Source of the DNA: Planctomycetaceae bacterium
GTDB lineage: Bacteria; Planctomycetota; Planctomycetia; Planctomycetales; Planctomycetaceae
DNA length: 64,000 bases
Assembly: GCA_021732975.1 (NCBI GenBank)
Contig: JAKFWC010000010.1
Span: 186,001 to 250,000 of the forward strand
Direction of reading: 5' to 3'
Below, piece by piece: positions 1-10,500 of this stretch (its first letter is position 1; the number at the start of each line of letters is the position of its first letter). The notes beneath the pieces were generated by a model that worked only from the letters and a program-made list of their open reading frames with translations, was not told the DNA's origin and ran no database searches. Made by a program: the position numbers and the translations under genes.

Positions 1-1221
1 CTGGGCACCCACGATGAACATGGTCCGCGGGCTACGATGCAGATCACCCCCGATGGCGACTACACGCAGACCGGCGTCGAGTGGAACAAAGTCGGTTACT
101 CCAGTCCGACGCACAAACAATTCGTCACCGCGCCCGAGCGCAGCGGCCTGTATTACTTCCGCGCCCGCACGCCGTCCGGACTACGGTTCAGCTTCCCGTG
201 GATCGTGGCGCCGGCGCGACCGATGGCCCCGCTCGCTGTGCTGGCCAGCAACATCACGTGGAATGCGTACAACAGTTTCGGCGGCCGCAGCAATTACATT
301 CACGCCGATGAATTACCACCAACACCGACGGTCAACTCGAGGTTTGACCTGAAGCGTTACCGCGACGCCGAGTTCCTTTCGTGGAATGCGCCCCAGTATG
401 TGCCGTTGTCGTTCGATCGCCCCGAGCCATTCAATCACATTGAATTTGACGAGCAGATCACGGACCCGATTGTCGGCCGGCAGGCGTGTCATCTTGCCCC
501 GGCCGAATGGCGACTCGTCGGTTGGCTCGAACGGCAGGGGTTGCCCTACGATTACTATGCCGAAACGCAGCTCGACGACGGCACGCTCGATCTCTCGGCA
601 TACCGGGCCTTGATCACTGCCGTGCATCCCGAATACTGGACCCGCGCAATGTACGACCGCGTGAAGCAGTGGGTGTACCACGACGGCGGCCGCTTGCTGT
701 ACCTCGGCGGCAACGGGATCAATTGCGAAGTCGAGTTTCACGGTTCGAGCATGACCGTCCACAACGGTCAGATCACAGGGCTGGACTTCGCCGGCGTCGG
801 TGCCGAAAGCCGGTTGGCGTTGCGTCATGAATCGGAAGCCAATCTGGTGGGCGTGGTCTTCACACCGACGGGCGTGATGACCGGGGCTCCGTACCGCGTG
901 GTCGATGCCAGTCACTGGATTTTCAATCAAACGGGGCTGAAGAACGGCGACCTGTTCGGATTGAAGTCGCTTCATCGGCGTTGTCCCGGCGGCGCCTCGG
1001 GACATGAGACCGACAAAATCTCGCCGAGTTCGCCGGCCAACACGCGGTTACTGGCGAAAGGCCTCAACCCCGATGACGGCGGCGCAGAATTGGTCCACAT
1101 CAAAACGCCCCGCCACGGCGGCGTGATCTCCGTCGGTTCGATTAACTGGGTCAGCAGTCTCCCGGTGGATGAACACGTGTCGCAAGTCACCGACAACGCG
1201 ATCCGGCGATTTCTGGAGTGA
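1..1221 (+). CDS. N,N-dimethylformamidase large-subunit-like protein, C-terminal part (5' end outside window)
   Basis: The frame is open from base 1, so the true start lies upstream and about 406 residues are visible. The segment resembles the C-terminal domain of the beta (large) subunit of N,N-dimethylformamidase. It contains the typical stretches TWNAYNSFGG (about bases 257-287) and HPEYWT (about 622-645), followed by a glycine-rich strand ending in LYLGGNG. The end, with GGVISVGSINW, is a usual end for the fold. In dimethylformamidase this domain carries a mononuclear iron site, but I cannot assign its ligands here with certainty, and the substrate of this homologue is unknown. Most planctomycete relatives are uncharacterised. 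It is followed after 47 bases by a multiheme cytochrome gene on the same strand. Confidence 0.75.
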   Translation: MGTHDEHGPRATMQITPDGDYTQTGVEWNKVGYSSPTHKQFVTAPERSGLYYFRARTPSGLRFSFPWIVAPARPMAPLAVLASNITWNAYNSFGGRSNYIHADELPPTPTVNSRFDLKRYRDAEFLSWNAPQYVPLSFDRPEPFNHIEFDEQITDPIVGRQACHLAPAEWRLVGWLERQGLPYDYYAETQLDDGTLDLSAYRALITAVHPEYWTRAMYDRVKQWVYHDGGRLLYLGGNGINCEVEFHGSSMTVHNGQITGLDFAGVGAESRLALRHESEANLVGVVFTPTGVMTGAPYRVVDASHWIFNQTGLKNGDLFGLKSLHRRCPGGASGHETDKISPSSPANTRLLAKGLNPDDGGAELVHIKTPRHGGVISVGSINWVSSLPVDEHVSQVTDNAIRRFLE

Positions 1222-1268
1222 GAGTGCCGATTGACCGTGCGTGTGACACGGCTCTGTGTGTGGTATGA

Positions 1269-4259
1269 TTGATCAACATCGGACAACACTGCTGCGCCGG
1301 CAGTCTGTCCAAAGCACGGCTCCCGATTGTTGGTGATGCCTTGAGCGCCGGCGCACTTCCTTATCGTGCGATCCCCGCCCGCGCGGAGGTGGTCTCACCG
1401 CCGCTGCGGCGATGGTTGTGGGTGGTCTTTGCTCTGGTCGCCCTCTTGAGCGTGAACTCCGCCTACCTCGCCAGTGTGACGTGGCTGGAATGGTTCAGTC
1501 GGAACTGGGGCGAACGGCTGATCTACCAAAATTATTTTTCCCTGTGGATGTTTCTGGTCCACATTCTGCTCGGGCTCTTGCTGATTGTGCCGTTTCTGGC
1601 GTTCAGCATTCCGCACTTGATTGCGGCGCGGCATCGACGCAACCGTCGCGCGGTCCGAGTGGGGTACGCGCTCTTCGCCGCGTCACTAGTGCTGCTGGTG
1701 ACGGGATTGCTGCTGGTCCGTGTGGGTGGGATCGAGCTGAAATGGCCCCCCGCGCGATCGCTGGTGTATTGGCTGCATGTTGCCTCTCCCGTCGCCGCGG
1801 TGTGGTTGTACTGGCTGCATCGGTTGGCGGGACCACGGATCAACTGGCGTATGGGGATCGGATTTGGGGGCTTCATGGTTGCCGCGGCGGTGGGGGCCGT
1901 GGCGATGCATTCCACCGATCCGCGGCGGTGGAATGTGGCTGGTCCGAAAGAAGGGGATGCGTATTTTGCGCCGTCCCTGGCTCGCACCGCCACGGGAAAC
2001 TTCATCCCCAGCGATGTGCTGATGCAGGATGATTACTGCAAGAAATGTCACACCGATGCCTACACCGGCTGGTTCCACAGCGCGCATCATTTCAGTTCAT
2101 TCAACAACCCGATGTATCTGGCAAGCGTGCGGGAAACCCGCGCGATGGCGCTGAAGCGCGACGGTAACGTGCAGGCCGCGAGGTGGTGCGCGGGTTGTCA
2201 CGATCCCGTGCCGTTCCTTAGCGGTGCGTTCGACAACCCGAAGTATGACGACGTGAAGGATCCCACGGCTCATGCGGGGATCACCTGCACGACGTGTCAT
2301 TCCATCACGCACGTCAACAGTACCCGCGGCAATGCCGACTACACCATCGAAGAACCGCTGCATTATCCGTTCGCCAACTGCAGTAATTCGTGGCTGCAAC
2401 TGGTTAATCAGCAGTTAGTGAAAGCTAAGCCGGCGCTGCACAAGCACACGTTTCTCAAGCCACATCACAAGACCGCGGAGTTCTGCTCGACGTGCCACAA
2501 GGTCCATTTGCCCGAAGCGCTCACCGACTACCGCGAGTTCTTGCGCGGCCAGAATCATTATGACGCCTTCCTGCTCAGCGGAGTGTCAGGTCACGGCGCG
2601 CGCAGCAATTACTTCGGCATGAAGGCCATCGAAAACTGCGGCGGTTGTCACATGCCGGTCCAAGCCTCAGGCGACTTTGGCGCGAAAGTCCTCGACGAGA
2701 CCGGCAAGCTCAGTATTCATAACCATCTCTTCCCCGGCGCGAACACAGCGTTGCCCTATCTCCGCAACGAGCCGGAGATCGTGAAGACCCACCAGGACTT
2801 TCTCAAAACGGCGGTGCGTGTCGATCTCTTCGGATTGAAACCGGGGGGCACGATTGATGGTCCCCTGACCGCGCCGCTGCGTCCTTCGCTACCAACGTTG
2901 CAGCCCGGACAGTCGTACCTGCTCGAAGCCGTGATTCGAACATTAAAGATGGGACACCCCTTCACACAGGGGACGGTCGATTCCAATGAAGCCTGGGTCG
3001 AAGTCACCGCAACCAGTGGTAACCAGGTGATCGCGCGCAGCGGCGACATCAACGAACGGGGCGAGGTGGATCGCTGGGCGTATTTCCTCAACAACTACAT
3101 CGTTGATAAGGACGGCAACCGCATCAACCGCCGCAACCCGCAAGACATCTATACCACTCTGTATGATCACCAGATTCCCCCCGGTGCCGCGCAGGTGGTT
3201 CACTATCGGCTCGATGTCCCTCCGCAGTTGACTGCGCCATTGATTGTGGAAATCAAGGTGCAGTATCGGAAGTTCGACGCAGAGTACATGGAGTTCGTCA
3301 CACGGACGGCAAAGCCAGGGGACTTGCCCATTCGTGGTTACACGCCGGGGCAACCTTATCGCAACGACCTGCCGGTGACGACCCTCGCATCGGACAAGAT
3401 TGTCTTCCCCATCGCAGGAGTAGCTGCCACGATCCCGGAGCAGAACTATCCCATCAAAATCGACCACATCTACCAGCGATGGAACGATTACGGCCTGGCT
3501 CTCTTGCGGGAGGCCGATGGATTGGGAAGTGCCTCGGGGGCGACCGCAGAGTTGCGGCAAGCCGAAGAGATCTTCCGCTTCCTGGATACCGACTTCGGGT
3601 ACATCGATGTCCGTGCGAATCTGGCGCGAGTTTATCTGGCGGAAGGACGGTTGGAGGAAGCCGCCGCCGCATTGCGTCGGGCAGCCGCGGTCAGCAAACC
3701 GATGTTCTTTACCGATCCGGTGTATGCTCCGTGGGCACTCAATTGGATCGCGGGCCAGATTCATCAGCAACAGGGCCGATTAGACGAAGCGATCGGTAAC
3801 TTCCGCAGCGTACTTCATGACCGCAATCAGTTGATGGCCAGCCGCGGGTTCGACTTCCGTCAGGATTACATCGTGCGGAACGAGTTGGGACTGGCCCTAT
3901 TTGAGCGGGGCCGATCCGCGCTGGACGCCGAACGCGAAAAACATCTGCGGGACGCCGTTGAACAATTCGAGCAGACGCTGAAGCTCGATATCGAGAATGC
4001 TACTGCTCACTACAACCTGGCGATGCTGTATCAACAGTTAGAACTGTCGGTGCAAGCCGAAGAACATCGTCGGTTGCATGTGAAGTACAAGCCCGACGAC
4101 AACGCCCGTGACCGGGCTGCAAGATTGGCGCGCTTGCGGGATCCTGCAGCCAACCATGCCGCCGAACCCATTGCGATCTATCTTCTGCGCAGCCCCAGTT
4201 CTTCCGGTTTGACAGTCTCTCCCGCGGTTTCGACATCCGACAGAGAGGAACGACGGTGA
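1269..4259 (+). CDS. Membrane-anchored five-heme cytochrome c with TPR tail
   Basis: This is a 996-residue protein. About residues 45-220 carry five hydrophobic helices, so the N-terminal third is a membrane anchor. The next part carries five CxxCH heme-binding motifs, at about residues 257 (CKKCH), 307 (CAGCH), 340 (CTTCH), 406 (CSTCH) and 457 (CGGCH), in the manner of cytochrome c554-type electron carriers. A beta-rich section follows, and the last 230 residues read as TPR helices (for example LARVYLAEGRLEEAAAALRR). It probably transfers electrons at the outer face of the cytoplasmic membrane; the partner is unknown. The start is a TTG at 1269 with a weak ribosome site, and a TTG near 1341 is an alternative. 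The stop codon overlaps the GTG start of the next gene by four bases (GTGA), which indicates translational coupling with the FG-GAP/ASPIC protein. Confidence 0.85.
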   Translation: MINIGQHCCAGSLSKARLPIVGDALSAGALPYRAIPARAEVVSPPLRRWLWVVFALVALLSVNSAYLASVTWLEWFSRNWGERLIYQNYFSLWMFLVHILLGLLLIVPFLAFSIPHLIAARHRRNRRAVRVGYALFAASLVLLVTGLLLVRVGGIELKWPPARSLVYWLHVASPVAAVWLYWLHRLAGPRINWRMGIGFGGFMVAAAVGAVAMHSTDPRRWNVAGPKEGDAYFAPSLARTATGNFIPSDVLMQDDYCKKCHTDAYTGWFHSAHHFSSFNNPMYLASVRETRAMALKRDGNVQAARWCAGCHDPVPFLSGAFDNPKYDDVKDPTAHAGITCTTCHSITHVNSTRGNADYTIEEPLHYPFANCSNSWLQLVNQQLVKAKPALHKHTFLKPHHKTAEFCSTCHKVHLPEALTDYREFLRGQNHYDAFLLSGVSGHGARSNYFGMKAIENCGGCHMPVQASGDFGAKVLDETGKLSIHNHLFPGANTALPYLRNEPEIVKTHQDFLKTAVRVDLFGLKPGGTIDGPLTAPLRPSLPTLQPGQSYLLEAVIRTLKMGHPFTQGTVDSNEAWVEVTATSGNQVIARSGDINERGEVDRWAYFLNNYIVDKDGNRINRRNPQDIYTTLYDHQIPPGAAQVVHYRLDVPPQLTAPLIVEIKVQYRKFDAEYMEFVTRTAKPGDLPIRGYTPGQPYRNDLPVTTLASDKIVFPIAGVAATIPEQNYPIKIDHIYQRWNDYGLALLREADGLGSASGATAELRQAEEIFRFLDTDFGYIDVRANLARVYLAEGRLEEAAAALRRAAAVSKPMFFTDPVYAPWALNWIAGQIHQQQGRLDEAIGNFRSVLHDRNQLMASRGFDFRQDYIVRNELGLALFERGRSALDAEREKHLRDAVEQFEQTLKLDIENATAHYNLAMLYQQLELSVQAEEHRRLHVKYKPDDNARDRAARLARLRDPAANHAAEPIAIYLLRSPSSSGLTVSPAVSTSDREERR

Positions 4260-6106
4260 CCCATCCTTCCGAGGCCTCGTCCTCGACGACCGAAGATGAT
4301 CGAGTCATCGGCCGCGCGCTGTGGCGGTCCGGAATTATTCTCGTCGGACTGCTGGTAATCGTCGTCAGCTTACGCTCGTGGACGAGATCTCAGCCTAACC
4401 CATCGTCGATACTCAACACCACACCACCCGTCGTGGTTGTGCCCACAGAACCATCCCTTGTGCCAGCGAACTTGCCGGCAGTGCCGTTCACGGACATCAC
4501 GCGGTCGGCCGGAATCGCGTTCGTTCACGACAACGGCGTAATGGGGAAATTCCTGCTGCCGGAAGCGATGGGCGGGGGCTGTGCGTTCTTCGATTATGAC
4601 GCCGACGGCGACGCGGATTTGCTGCTGGTGAATTCGCAAGGGCGTCCGGTTACCGATGGTCGATCCTCGACGATGGCGCTCTATGCCAATGATGGCTCGG
4701 GACGATTTACTGACGTAACCGCCGCTGTCGGCCTTGACGTTTCATTCGATGGCATGGGCGTTGCCGCGGGGGATTTTGATAACGACGGCTTTGTCGATCT
4801 GTTTTTCACGGCCTTGGGCCACAACCGCCTGTTTCATAACGTCGCCGGTAAGTTTGTGGATCTCACCGTGTCGGCAGGCGTCGCAGGAACGGAATCGGCC
4901 TGGAGTACCAGCTGCTGCTGGTTTGACTATGACCGCGATGGCGATCTCGATCTGTTCGTCGGTCGGTATCTGGCATGGTCTGCCGAGATCGATCAAAAGC
5001 TCGACTGCCGATTGAATGGCACTCACCGCAGCTATTGCCCGCCCGATCTGTTTGAAGGGATCCAGCCAGTCTTCTATCGCAACGAAGGGCAGGGCCGTTT
5101 TTCGGATGTCACAAAGTCGGCGGGCATGGAAGTGTGGAATCCGGACTCTGGTCTTGCGGTGCCGAAAATTCTCGGAGTGCAGCCGGTCGACATCGATACC
5201 GATGGCTGGCTTGACCTGATTACTACCGGTGATGGCGTGCAGAATCTCGTGTACCACAATCAGCGCGATGGCACATTTACGGAGATCGGCATCGCCTCGG
5301 GCTTGGGTTTGGATCGATACGGGTTGGCCAAACGGGGCACCGGTCTCGATGCCGCGCGGCTGGATCACGATGACCGATTGACGATCGCTCTTGGTCGGAT
5401 GGCCAATGAAGTCAAGTCCTTGTATCGGCAACAACCCGTCAAACTCGGCTTCAGTGACGATGGTCTGAGTACCGGCTTCGGCCCTGCGGCCCGGCAATCG
5501 CTCACTTTCGGTGTCTGTTTCCTCGATGTCGATCTGGACGGCCGGTTGGATTTGCTCACCGCGAATGGACAAATTCAACCCGCCTTCGTCGAGTTGCAGG
5601 CCAGTCAGACACATGCCCAGGTACCGCAACTGTTCTGGAACCATTCGACACCCGGGAAGACGACATTCACCCCCCTGACGGTGACAGAGTGCGGGGACGA
5701 CCTTGTCCAACCGCTCGTGGGACGGGGAGCCACCTGTGCCGACATCGACGGCGACGGCGATCTTGACATACTCCTCACGGCAACCGGCGGGTCTCCGCGG
5801 CTGCTGCGAAACGATCAACAACTGGGGCGGAATTGGTTGCGGCTGACGCTGCGCGGAATGACATCTCCACAGGATGCCATCGGTGCGGTCGTACAAATCG
5901 AAGCTGGCGATATGAAGTTGCAGCGCACGGTCATGCCGACGGTGGGATATCTTTCGCAGCGCGAGTTGCCGTTGACCATCGGCCTTGGCAATCACAACCG
6001 GATCGACCGCCTGCACATTATCTGGCCCGACGGTTCGATTCAAACGCAAATCGATGTGACCGTGAATCGCGCGTTGTTAATCGAGCAACAACCCGAGGCG
6101 CGATAA
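4256..6106 (+). CDS. FG-GAP repeat protein with ASPIC/UnbV domain, membrane-anchored
   Basis: This 616-residue protein has a single N-terminal membrane helix (about residues 26-44) and then FG-GAP/VCBS-like beta-propeller repeats with Asp-rich calcium loops, such as DYDADGDADLL, DFDNDGFVDLF and DIDGDGDLDIL. The C-terminus is an ASPIC/UnbV domain ending in IDRLHIIWPDGSIQ. Proteins of this type are exported and thought to bind ligands or partners; no enzymatic role is established. The GTG start overlaps the stop of the multiheme cytochrome gene and is preceded by GAGAGGAAC, a good ribosome-binding site, so the two are probably made together. The gene ends at 6106, directly against the stop codon of the opposing DUF1501 gene, with no base between them. 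Confidence 0.9.
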   Translation: MTHPSEASSSTTEDDRVIGRALWRSGIILVGLLVIVVSLRSWTRSQPNPSSILNTTPPVVVVPTEPSLVPANLPAVPFTDITRSAGIAFVHDNGVMGKFLLPEAMGGGCAFFDYDADGDADLLLVNSQGRPVTDGRSSTMALYANDGSGRFTDVTAAVGLDVSFDGMGVAAGDFDNDGFVDLFFTALGHNRLFHNVAGKFVDLTVSAGVAGTESAWSTSCCWFDYDRDGDLDLFVGRYLAWSAEIDQKLDCRLNGTHRSYCPPDLFEGIQPVFYRNEGQGRFSDVTKSAGMEVWNPDSGLAVPKILGVQPVDIDTDGWLDLITTGDGVQNLVYHNQRDGTFTEIGIASGLGLDRYGLAKRGTGLDAARLDHDDRLTIALGRMANEVKSLYRQQPVKLGFSDDGLSTGFGPAARQSLTFGVCFLDVDLDGRLDLLTANGQIQPAFVELQASQTHAQVPQLFWNHSTPGKTTFTPLTVTECGDDLVQPLVGRGATCADIDGDGDLDILLTATGGSPRLLRNDQQLGRNWLRLTLRGMTSPQDAIGAVVQIEAGDMKLQRTVMPTVGYLSQRELPLTIGLGNHNRIDRLHIIWPDGSIQTQIDVTVNRALLIEQQPEAR

Positions 6107-7477
6107 TCACAATAATTGCTGAATCGGTTTACCGTGCGGCAGAACAGCGATGGGGCGGCCGTTGAAATCGTTGAATGTCTGCTCTGGTGAAATCCCCAGA
6201 TGCAGGTAGACCGTGGCCAGCATGTCCTGCGGTGTAAGCGGATCCTGTACGGGATACTCGCCCTTGGAGTTTGTCGCGCCGATGACCTGCCCCATGCGGA
6301 ATGCGCCACCAGCAATCATCGCGCAGTAGGCCTGCGGCCAGTGATCGCGACCGAGGCTCGGGGCCCCGGAAAAATTCTTGGCGGCATGCACCAGCCGGGG
6401 CGTACGACCGAACTCGCCGACGGCAATCACGAGCACCTTCTGATTTAATCCGCGCACGTGGAGGTCTTCGATGAGCGCGGAGAGTCCCTGATCCATCTGC
6501 GGCAACCGCTCCCGATTAGCGACCCCCAGATCGAATGCGCCGGCGTGGTCGTCCCAACTAAAGTGCGGACTGGCATTCGACGGAGCCGTCGCGTCGATGT
6601 TCACCACAGCCGTTCCCGCTTCGACCAGCCGCCGCGCGAGCAGACAACTTTGGCCCCAACGATGCCGACCGTACCGATCGCGCAGATGCGGGCTTTCGCG
6701 GTCCAGATCGAAGGCTTTGGCCACTGCCGAGCTGGTCAGAATATCGAAAGCGGCTCCTCGGAATCGGTCGATGCCTTCAAGGGAACCATTCAAATCCATC
6801 GCGGACCGATAGCGATCGAGCTGATGAATCAGCGACTTGCGTTCGACCAATCGGACTTCGTCCACTCCCGCCGACAATTGCAAGTTAGGCGGCGCGAACC
6901 CCGTGACCGACGGGTCGCCCGTTTCAAACGCCTTGTGATTCAGCCCGAGATAGCGGGGCATCGTCATGAACGGGGCTTTCTGGACCCCGACGTACTGCGG
7001 CAGACCATCGGCTCGTCCACCGCGTACTCGAGCCGCGATCATGCCAAAGTCCGGATGTTCGGAGTGAGCCTGCGAAGTCAGATCGGGGACCGAGGGCGTC
7101 TTGCCGGTCAGCACTTCAATGCTGCCATCATTATGTGCGGACATCTCGTGATGCAACGACCGAATGATCGAAAACTTGTCTGCGAGTCGCGCTTGTAACG
7201 GCATGTGTTCGCAGAGATCCATGCCAGGAACATTCGTGGCGATCGGATCGAAGGGGCCACGGAATTCGCTGGGTGCGTTCGGTTTCAAATCGTACGTTTC
7301 CATGTGACTGGGCCCACCCCACATCCAGAATAGAATGACCGACGTATCGGCGGTCTTCTGGCTGGCAAATTCCCGGGCCTGCAACACATCGGGCAGGGTG
7401 AGACCGCCGAGAGCCAAGGCCCCCACACGCAGAAACTCGCGCCGCGTTCGCGGTCCGGGACAAGGGAAACCGGCCAT
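6107..7477 (-). CDS. DUF1501 protein, Tat-exported
   Basis: The 456-residue product starts with a twin-arginine signal (TRREFLRVGALALGG, about residues 11-25), so it should be exported folded. The rest is a DUF1501 domain, an alkaline-phosphatase/sulfatase-like fold very common in planctomycetes. Typical blocks are FWMWGGPSHMETYD near the N-terminus and VIAVGEFGRTPR, GRDHWP and GHDMLATVYLHLG-like sequence near the C-terminus. DUF1501 genes usually sit beside PSD1/DUF1549/DUF1553 genes; here the upstream neighbour is a TPR-FG-GAP-ASPIC gene instead. The start is supported by AAAGGAAC eight bases upstream. It is the last gene of a minus-strand group that begins at 13130. The substrate is unknown. 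Confidence 0.9.
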   Translation of the reverse strand: MAGFPCPGPRTRREFLRVGALALGGLTLPDVLQAREFASQKTADTSVILFWMWGGPSHMETYDLKPNAPSEFRGPFDPIATNVPGMDLCEHMPLQARLADKFSIIRSLHHEMSAHNDGSIEVLTGKTPSVPDLTSQAHSEHPDFGMIAARVRGGRADGLPQYVGVQKAPFMTMPRYLGLNHKAFETGDPSVTGFAPPNLQLSAGVDEVRLVERKSLIHQLDRYRSAMDLNGSLEGIDRFRGAAFDILTSSAVAKAFDLDRESPHLRDRYGRHRWGQSCLLARRLVEAGTAVVNIDATAPSNASPHFSWDDHAGAFDLGVANRERLPQMDQGLSALIEDLHVRGLNQKVLVIAVGEFGRTPRLVHAAKNFSGAPSLGRDHWPQAYCAMIAGGAFRMGQVIGATNSKGEYPVQDPLTPQDMLATVYLHLGISPEQTFNDFNGRPIAVLPHGKPIQQLL

Positions 7478-7532
7478 TGTGAGTTCCTTTCAACCGTTCC
7501 GAATTTGTCGAGAGTCCTGCCCTGTTTCCGAT

Positions 7533-10500
7533 TTATCGGTCTTTAGTATCGACAGAAAGCACTATCGTCTCCGGTCGGCCTTCCACAATCAACAACTCGC
7601 TATCCATCGGCAGTGAGGGGAGCGATTGTTGTAATCCACTGGGCCAGCGGATGTCGATTCCCTCGACCTCGGTACTCTCACCCAATCCAAAGACCAGCAC
7701 TCGTTGGTTGCTGGCCTGATAACCGTCACCTGCGGTGAGTTGCCGCAGGCGAGTTCCGAGCTTCGATCTGACCGTCACTGTGGTTCCAATCGCGTCTCGC
7801 TCACAAACGACGCCACGTAAATGAACCGATAGAAAGTGACCGGCCTGGGATGTCGTGTTGGTCAGCAACGCGGCCGGCTCGTGCAGATGCGAGATGGCAA
7901 CTTCCTCGCGGCCATCGCGATTCCAATCGAGACGGGCCATCCCACGTCCCAGATGTTTTGCCGCGAAGAACGGTCCCAGTTCATCCGCGGCTCCTTCCAC
8001 AAACTCCCCACCACCGAGATTCCGGTAATACTGCGCCGGCATGTGATAGGGCTGACCGTAGGCCCGATGATCATCCACATGGCCGTTGGTGACGATCAAA
8101 TCGGGAAATCCGTCGAGGTCACCATCGAGCGACTGCGTGCCGAATCCCAATGTCACCAAGCTGGGTTGCAACAACCCCGATACCGCCGTGTCGTCCTGGA
8201 ATCGGTCACGATCCTGTTGCACGTACAACGTGCTGCCTTCTTTCAGGAAGTTCGTCACGAACAGATCGAGCCGGCCATCCTGGTTCCAGTCATCGACGGC
8301 GATCCCCATGCTTCCCTGGGCTTGGCCATTGACATTCAACGCCAACCCGCTGACGAAGCCATGTTCGACAAAAGCGGGTGGGGTACCGCGGGACGAAGTC
8401 TGGTTGACGAAATAAAAGTTCGGGACGAGATCGTTCGCCACCATCAGACTGAGTTGGCCGCTGCCATTAAAATCTGCGGCAACAACTCCCAAACCCTTTC
8501 CGTGCGCCACCTGAAAGCCTGCAGCCGCTGTAGCATCCATGAACGTGCTATCTCCCTGGTTCAGCAGGAACTGGTCCTGTGCACCATTGAAATCGAATGG
8601 AGCGCACATCCGCGCGACGCCGTCCTTGTGCTGACACATCCTGGTAAAAATGTCCGCGCCTTCGAGATAGTTTGCGGCATACAGATCGGGAAGGCCATCG
8701 CCATTCAGGTCGGCGAGGACGCAACTGGTCGTCCATCGGCCGGGATCGGGACCGAGCGCTGCGGTCCGATCAGCAAAGGTGCCGTCGCCGTTGTTGTGAA
8801 ACAGCCGGTTACCGCCGATGTTTCCAATATAGAGATCGGGAAAGCCATCGTTGTCGTAGTCCCCGGCGGCGAGTCCCTGTCCAAAGCCGGGCTCAACGAT
8901 GCCCGTTTCCGCAGTCACATCGTCAAAGCGACCGTTGCCGCCGTTGCGATAAATCCGATCGAGATGAGTGCGGTTCTGCCGATTGGCGGGCCATTGGCAT
9001 CCTTGGGTGAAATACACGTCGGGCCAGCCGTCGACATCGTAATCGAGGGCGGCCACGCCACCACCGGAGAACTCGTACATCTGCTGTCCGGGCACCGAGG
9101 TCTCTGCGCTGTTGAAGTACGTGAAGTCCATTCCGGTGGAGTCCGTATCGTCGCGAAATGACGCCACGGCACTGCCAGGCCGACCACCTGGGGACGGAAG
9201 CTTAGCGCGAACGGCGTCCGCCCATTGAGGCAGAGGATATTCCGAGAGATTGACCTGCAATGCCGGGTTCGCACTCTCGATGGTGAGGGTGGTACACGTC
9301 GCGAGCACCGGGAGCAGACGATGTTGCATCTGCTGCGGCCACCGAGCCTGCGGATCCAATTGCATGGCCAACTGGCACCACCCCAGGGCTTCCCACAGCC
9401 GGCCCAGTCCTTCCATGCGCTGCGCTACATTCCGAATCGGTTCTAAGCTGGTCTGGACGCCTTCAAAGAGAACGGCCTCGGCTTCTTTCAGCCGCTGGAT
9501 CTGTTCGGAACGTTTGAGGAACGGCGCCGCCCGCGCGGCATCGCCTTCGGCAATCAACAATTGCGCGAGCTGATACAGCGCCGTGCGATAGTTTGGATTG
9601 CGCCGCAAAGTTTCCCAGTAACAGCGGATGGCGACCTCGGCGGTGTCGTGCTGTCGCGTCCATTCGCCACGAATCAACCAGATTTCCGGATGATCGTCGG
9701 CAGTGGAAGGCAATGCGGTATGCCAAGCCAGAAACTCATCGGGCGCGTCAGTTTCAAGAAGCAAACTGCCCCATTGAATTTGCGCTTGCACCAGTTCGGG
9801 AGCGATCCGTACTGCTTTTTCGGCAAGTGATCGCGCCAGAACCTCATCACCTTGTCGAACGGCAAACCACGAGAGCCCGACTAACGCCAACGGATCATCG
9901 CCACATTGTTGCAGGAGTTTCGGTTCTTCATGACCGCCACGTTCGGAGCCAATCAAAATCAACTGATTGGTGCTGCACTTTCCCTGACGGATCAGTTCCA
10001 ATGTGGGGGGAATGGCTTCCCAGCGTCGAGCGGTTAGCCCCAGAAGATTCGCCAGCCCCGAATTAGCGTCGGGATGCTCGGGATATTTTTCCAACACGCG
10101 GCGATAGCGAGCCTCTGCGGCCTGGGGACGGTGCAATTCAAACAGCAACAGATGAGCGGCAACACAATCGGCATCGGCTACGCGGGAGTTCTCGACCGTC
10201 GCAATCCGTTCGTAATACTCCAAGGCCCGTACGGCGTTGCCTTGCGCCGCAGCAGCTCCTCCGGCGAGAATCAAGGCCTCCGTGCTCAGATTTCGTTGCA
10301 GGTACTCGTCCATGAGCGCCACGACAGCCGCATATCGCTGTTCACGAAACGCCAACCGCGCCTCAGTAAGAAGGTGCGATGGCTTGGTGCGCAGCGCGAG
10401 CCACCCGATGGAGCCGAGCCCAGCGAACAGCGTCGCTGCGATCAACAACCAACGAACTCGGAGAAACGGAAGAGGAACGGACTCGCTTCCGTTGGAGGAC

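Noticed and set aside
4742..6049. 435-codon minus-strand frame
   Set aside because: Lies entirely over the FG-GAP/ASPIC gene, antisense in frame with Asp-rich codons (producing many Ile, Val and Ala); no domain and no ribosome site.
7836..9161. 441-codon plus-strand frame
   Set aside because: Antisense shadow of the TPR-FG-GAP-ASPIC gene; its repeats only mirror the GAT/GAC-rich repeat loops.
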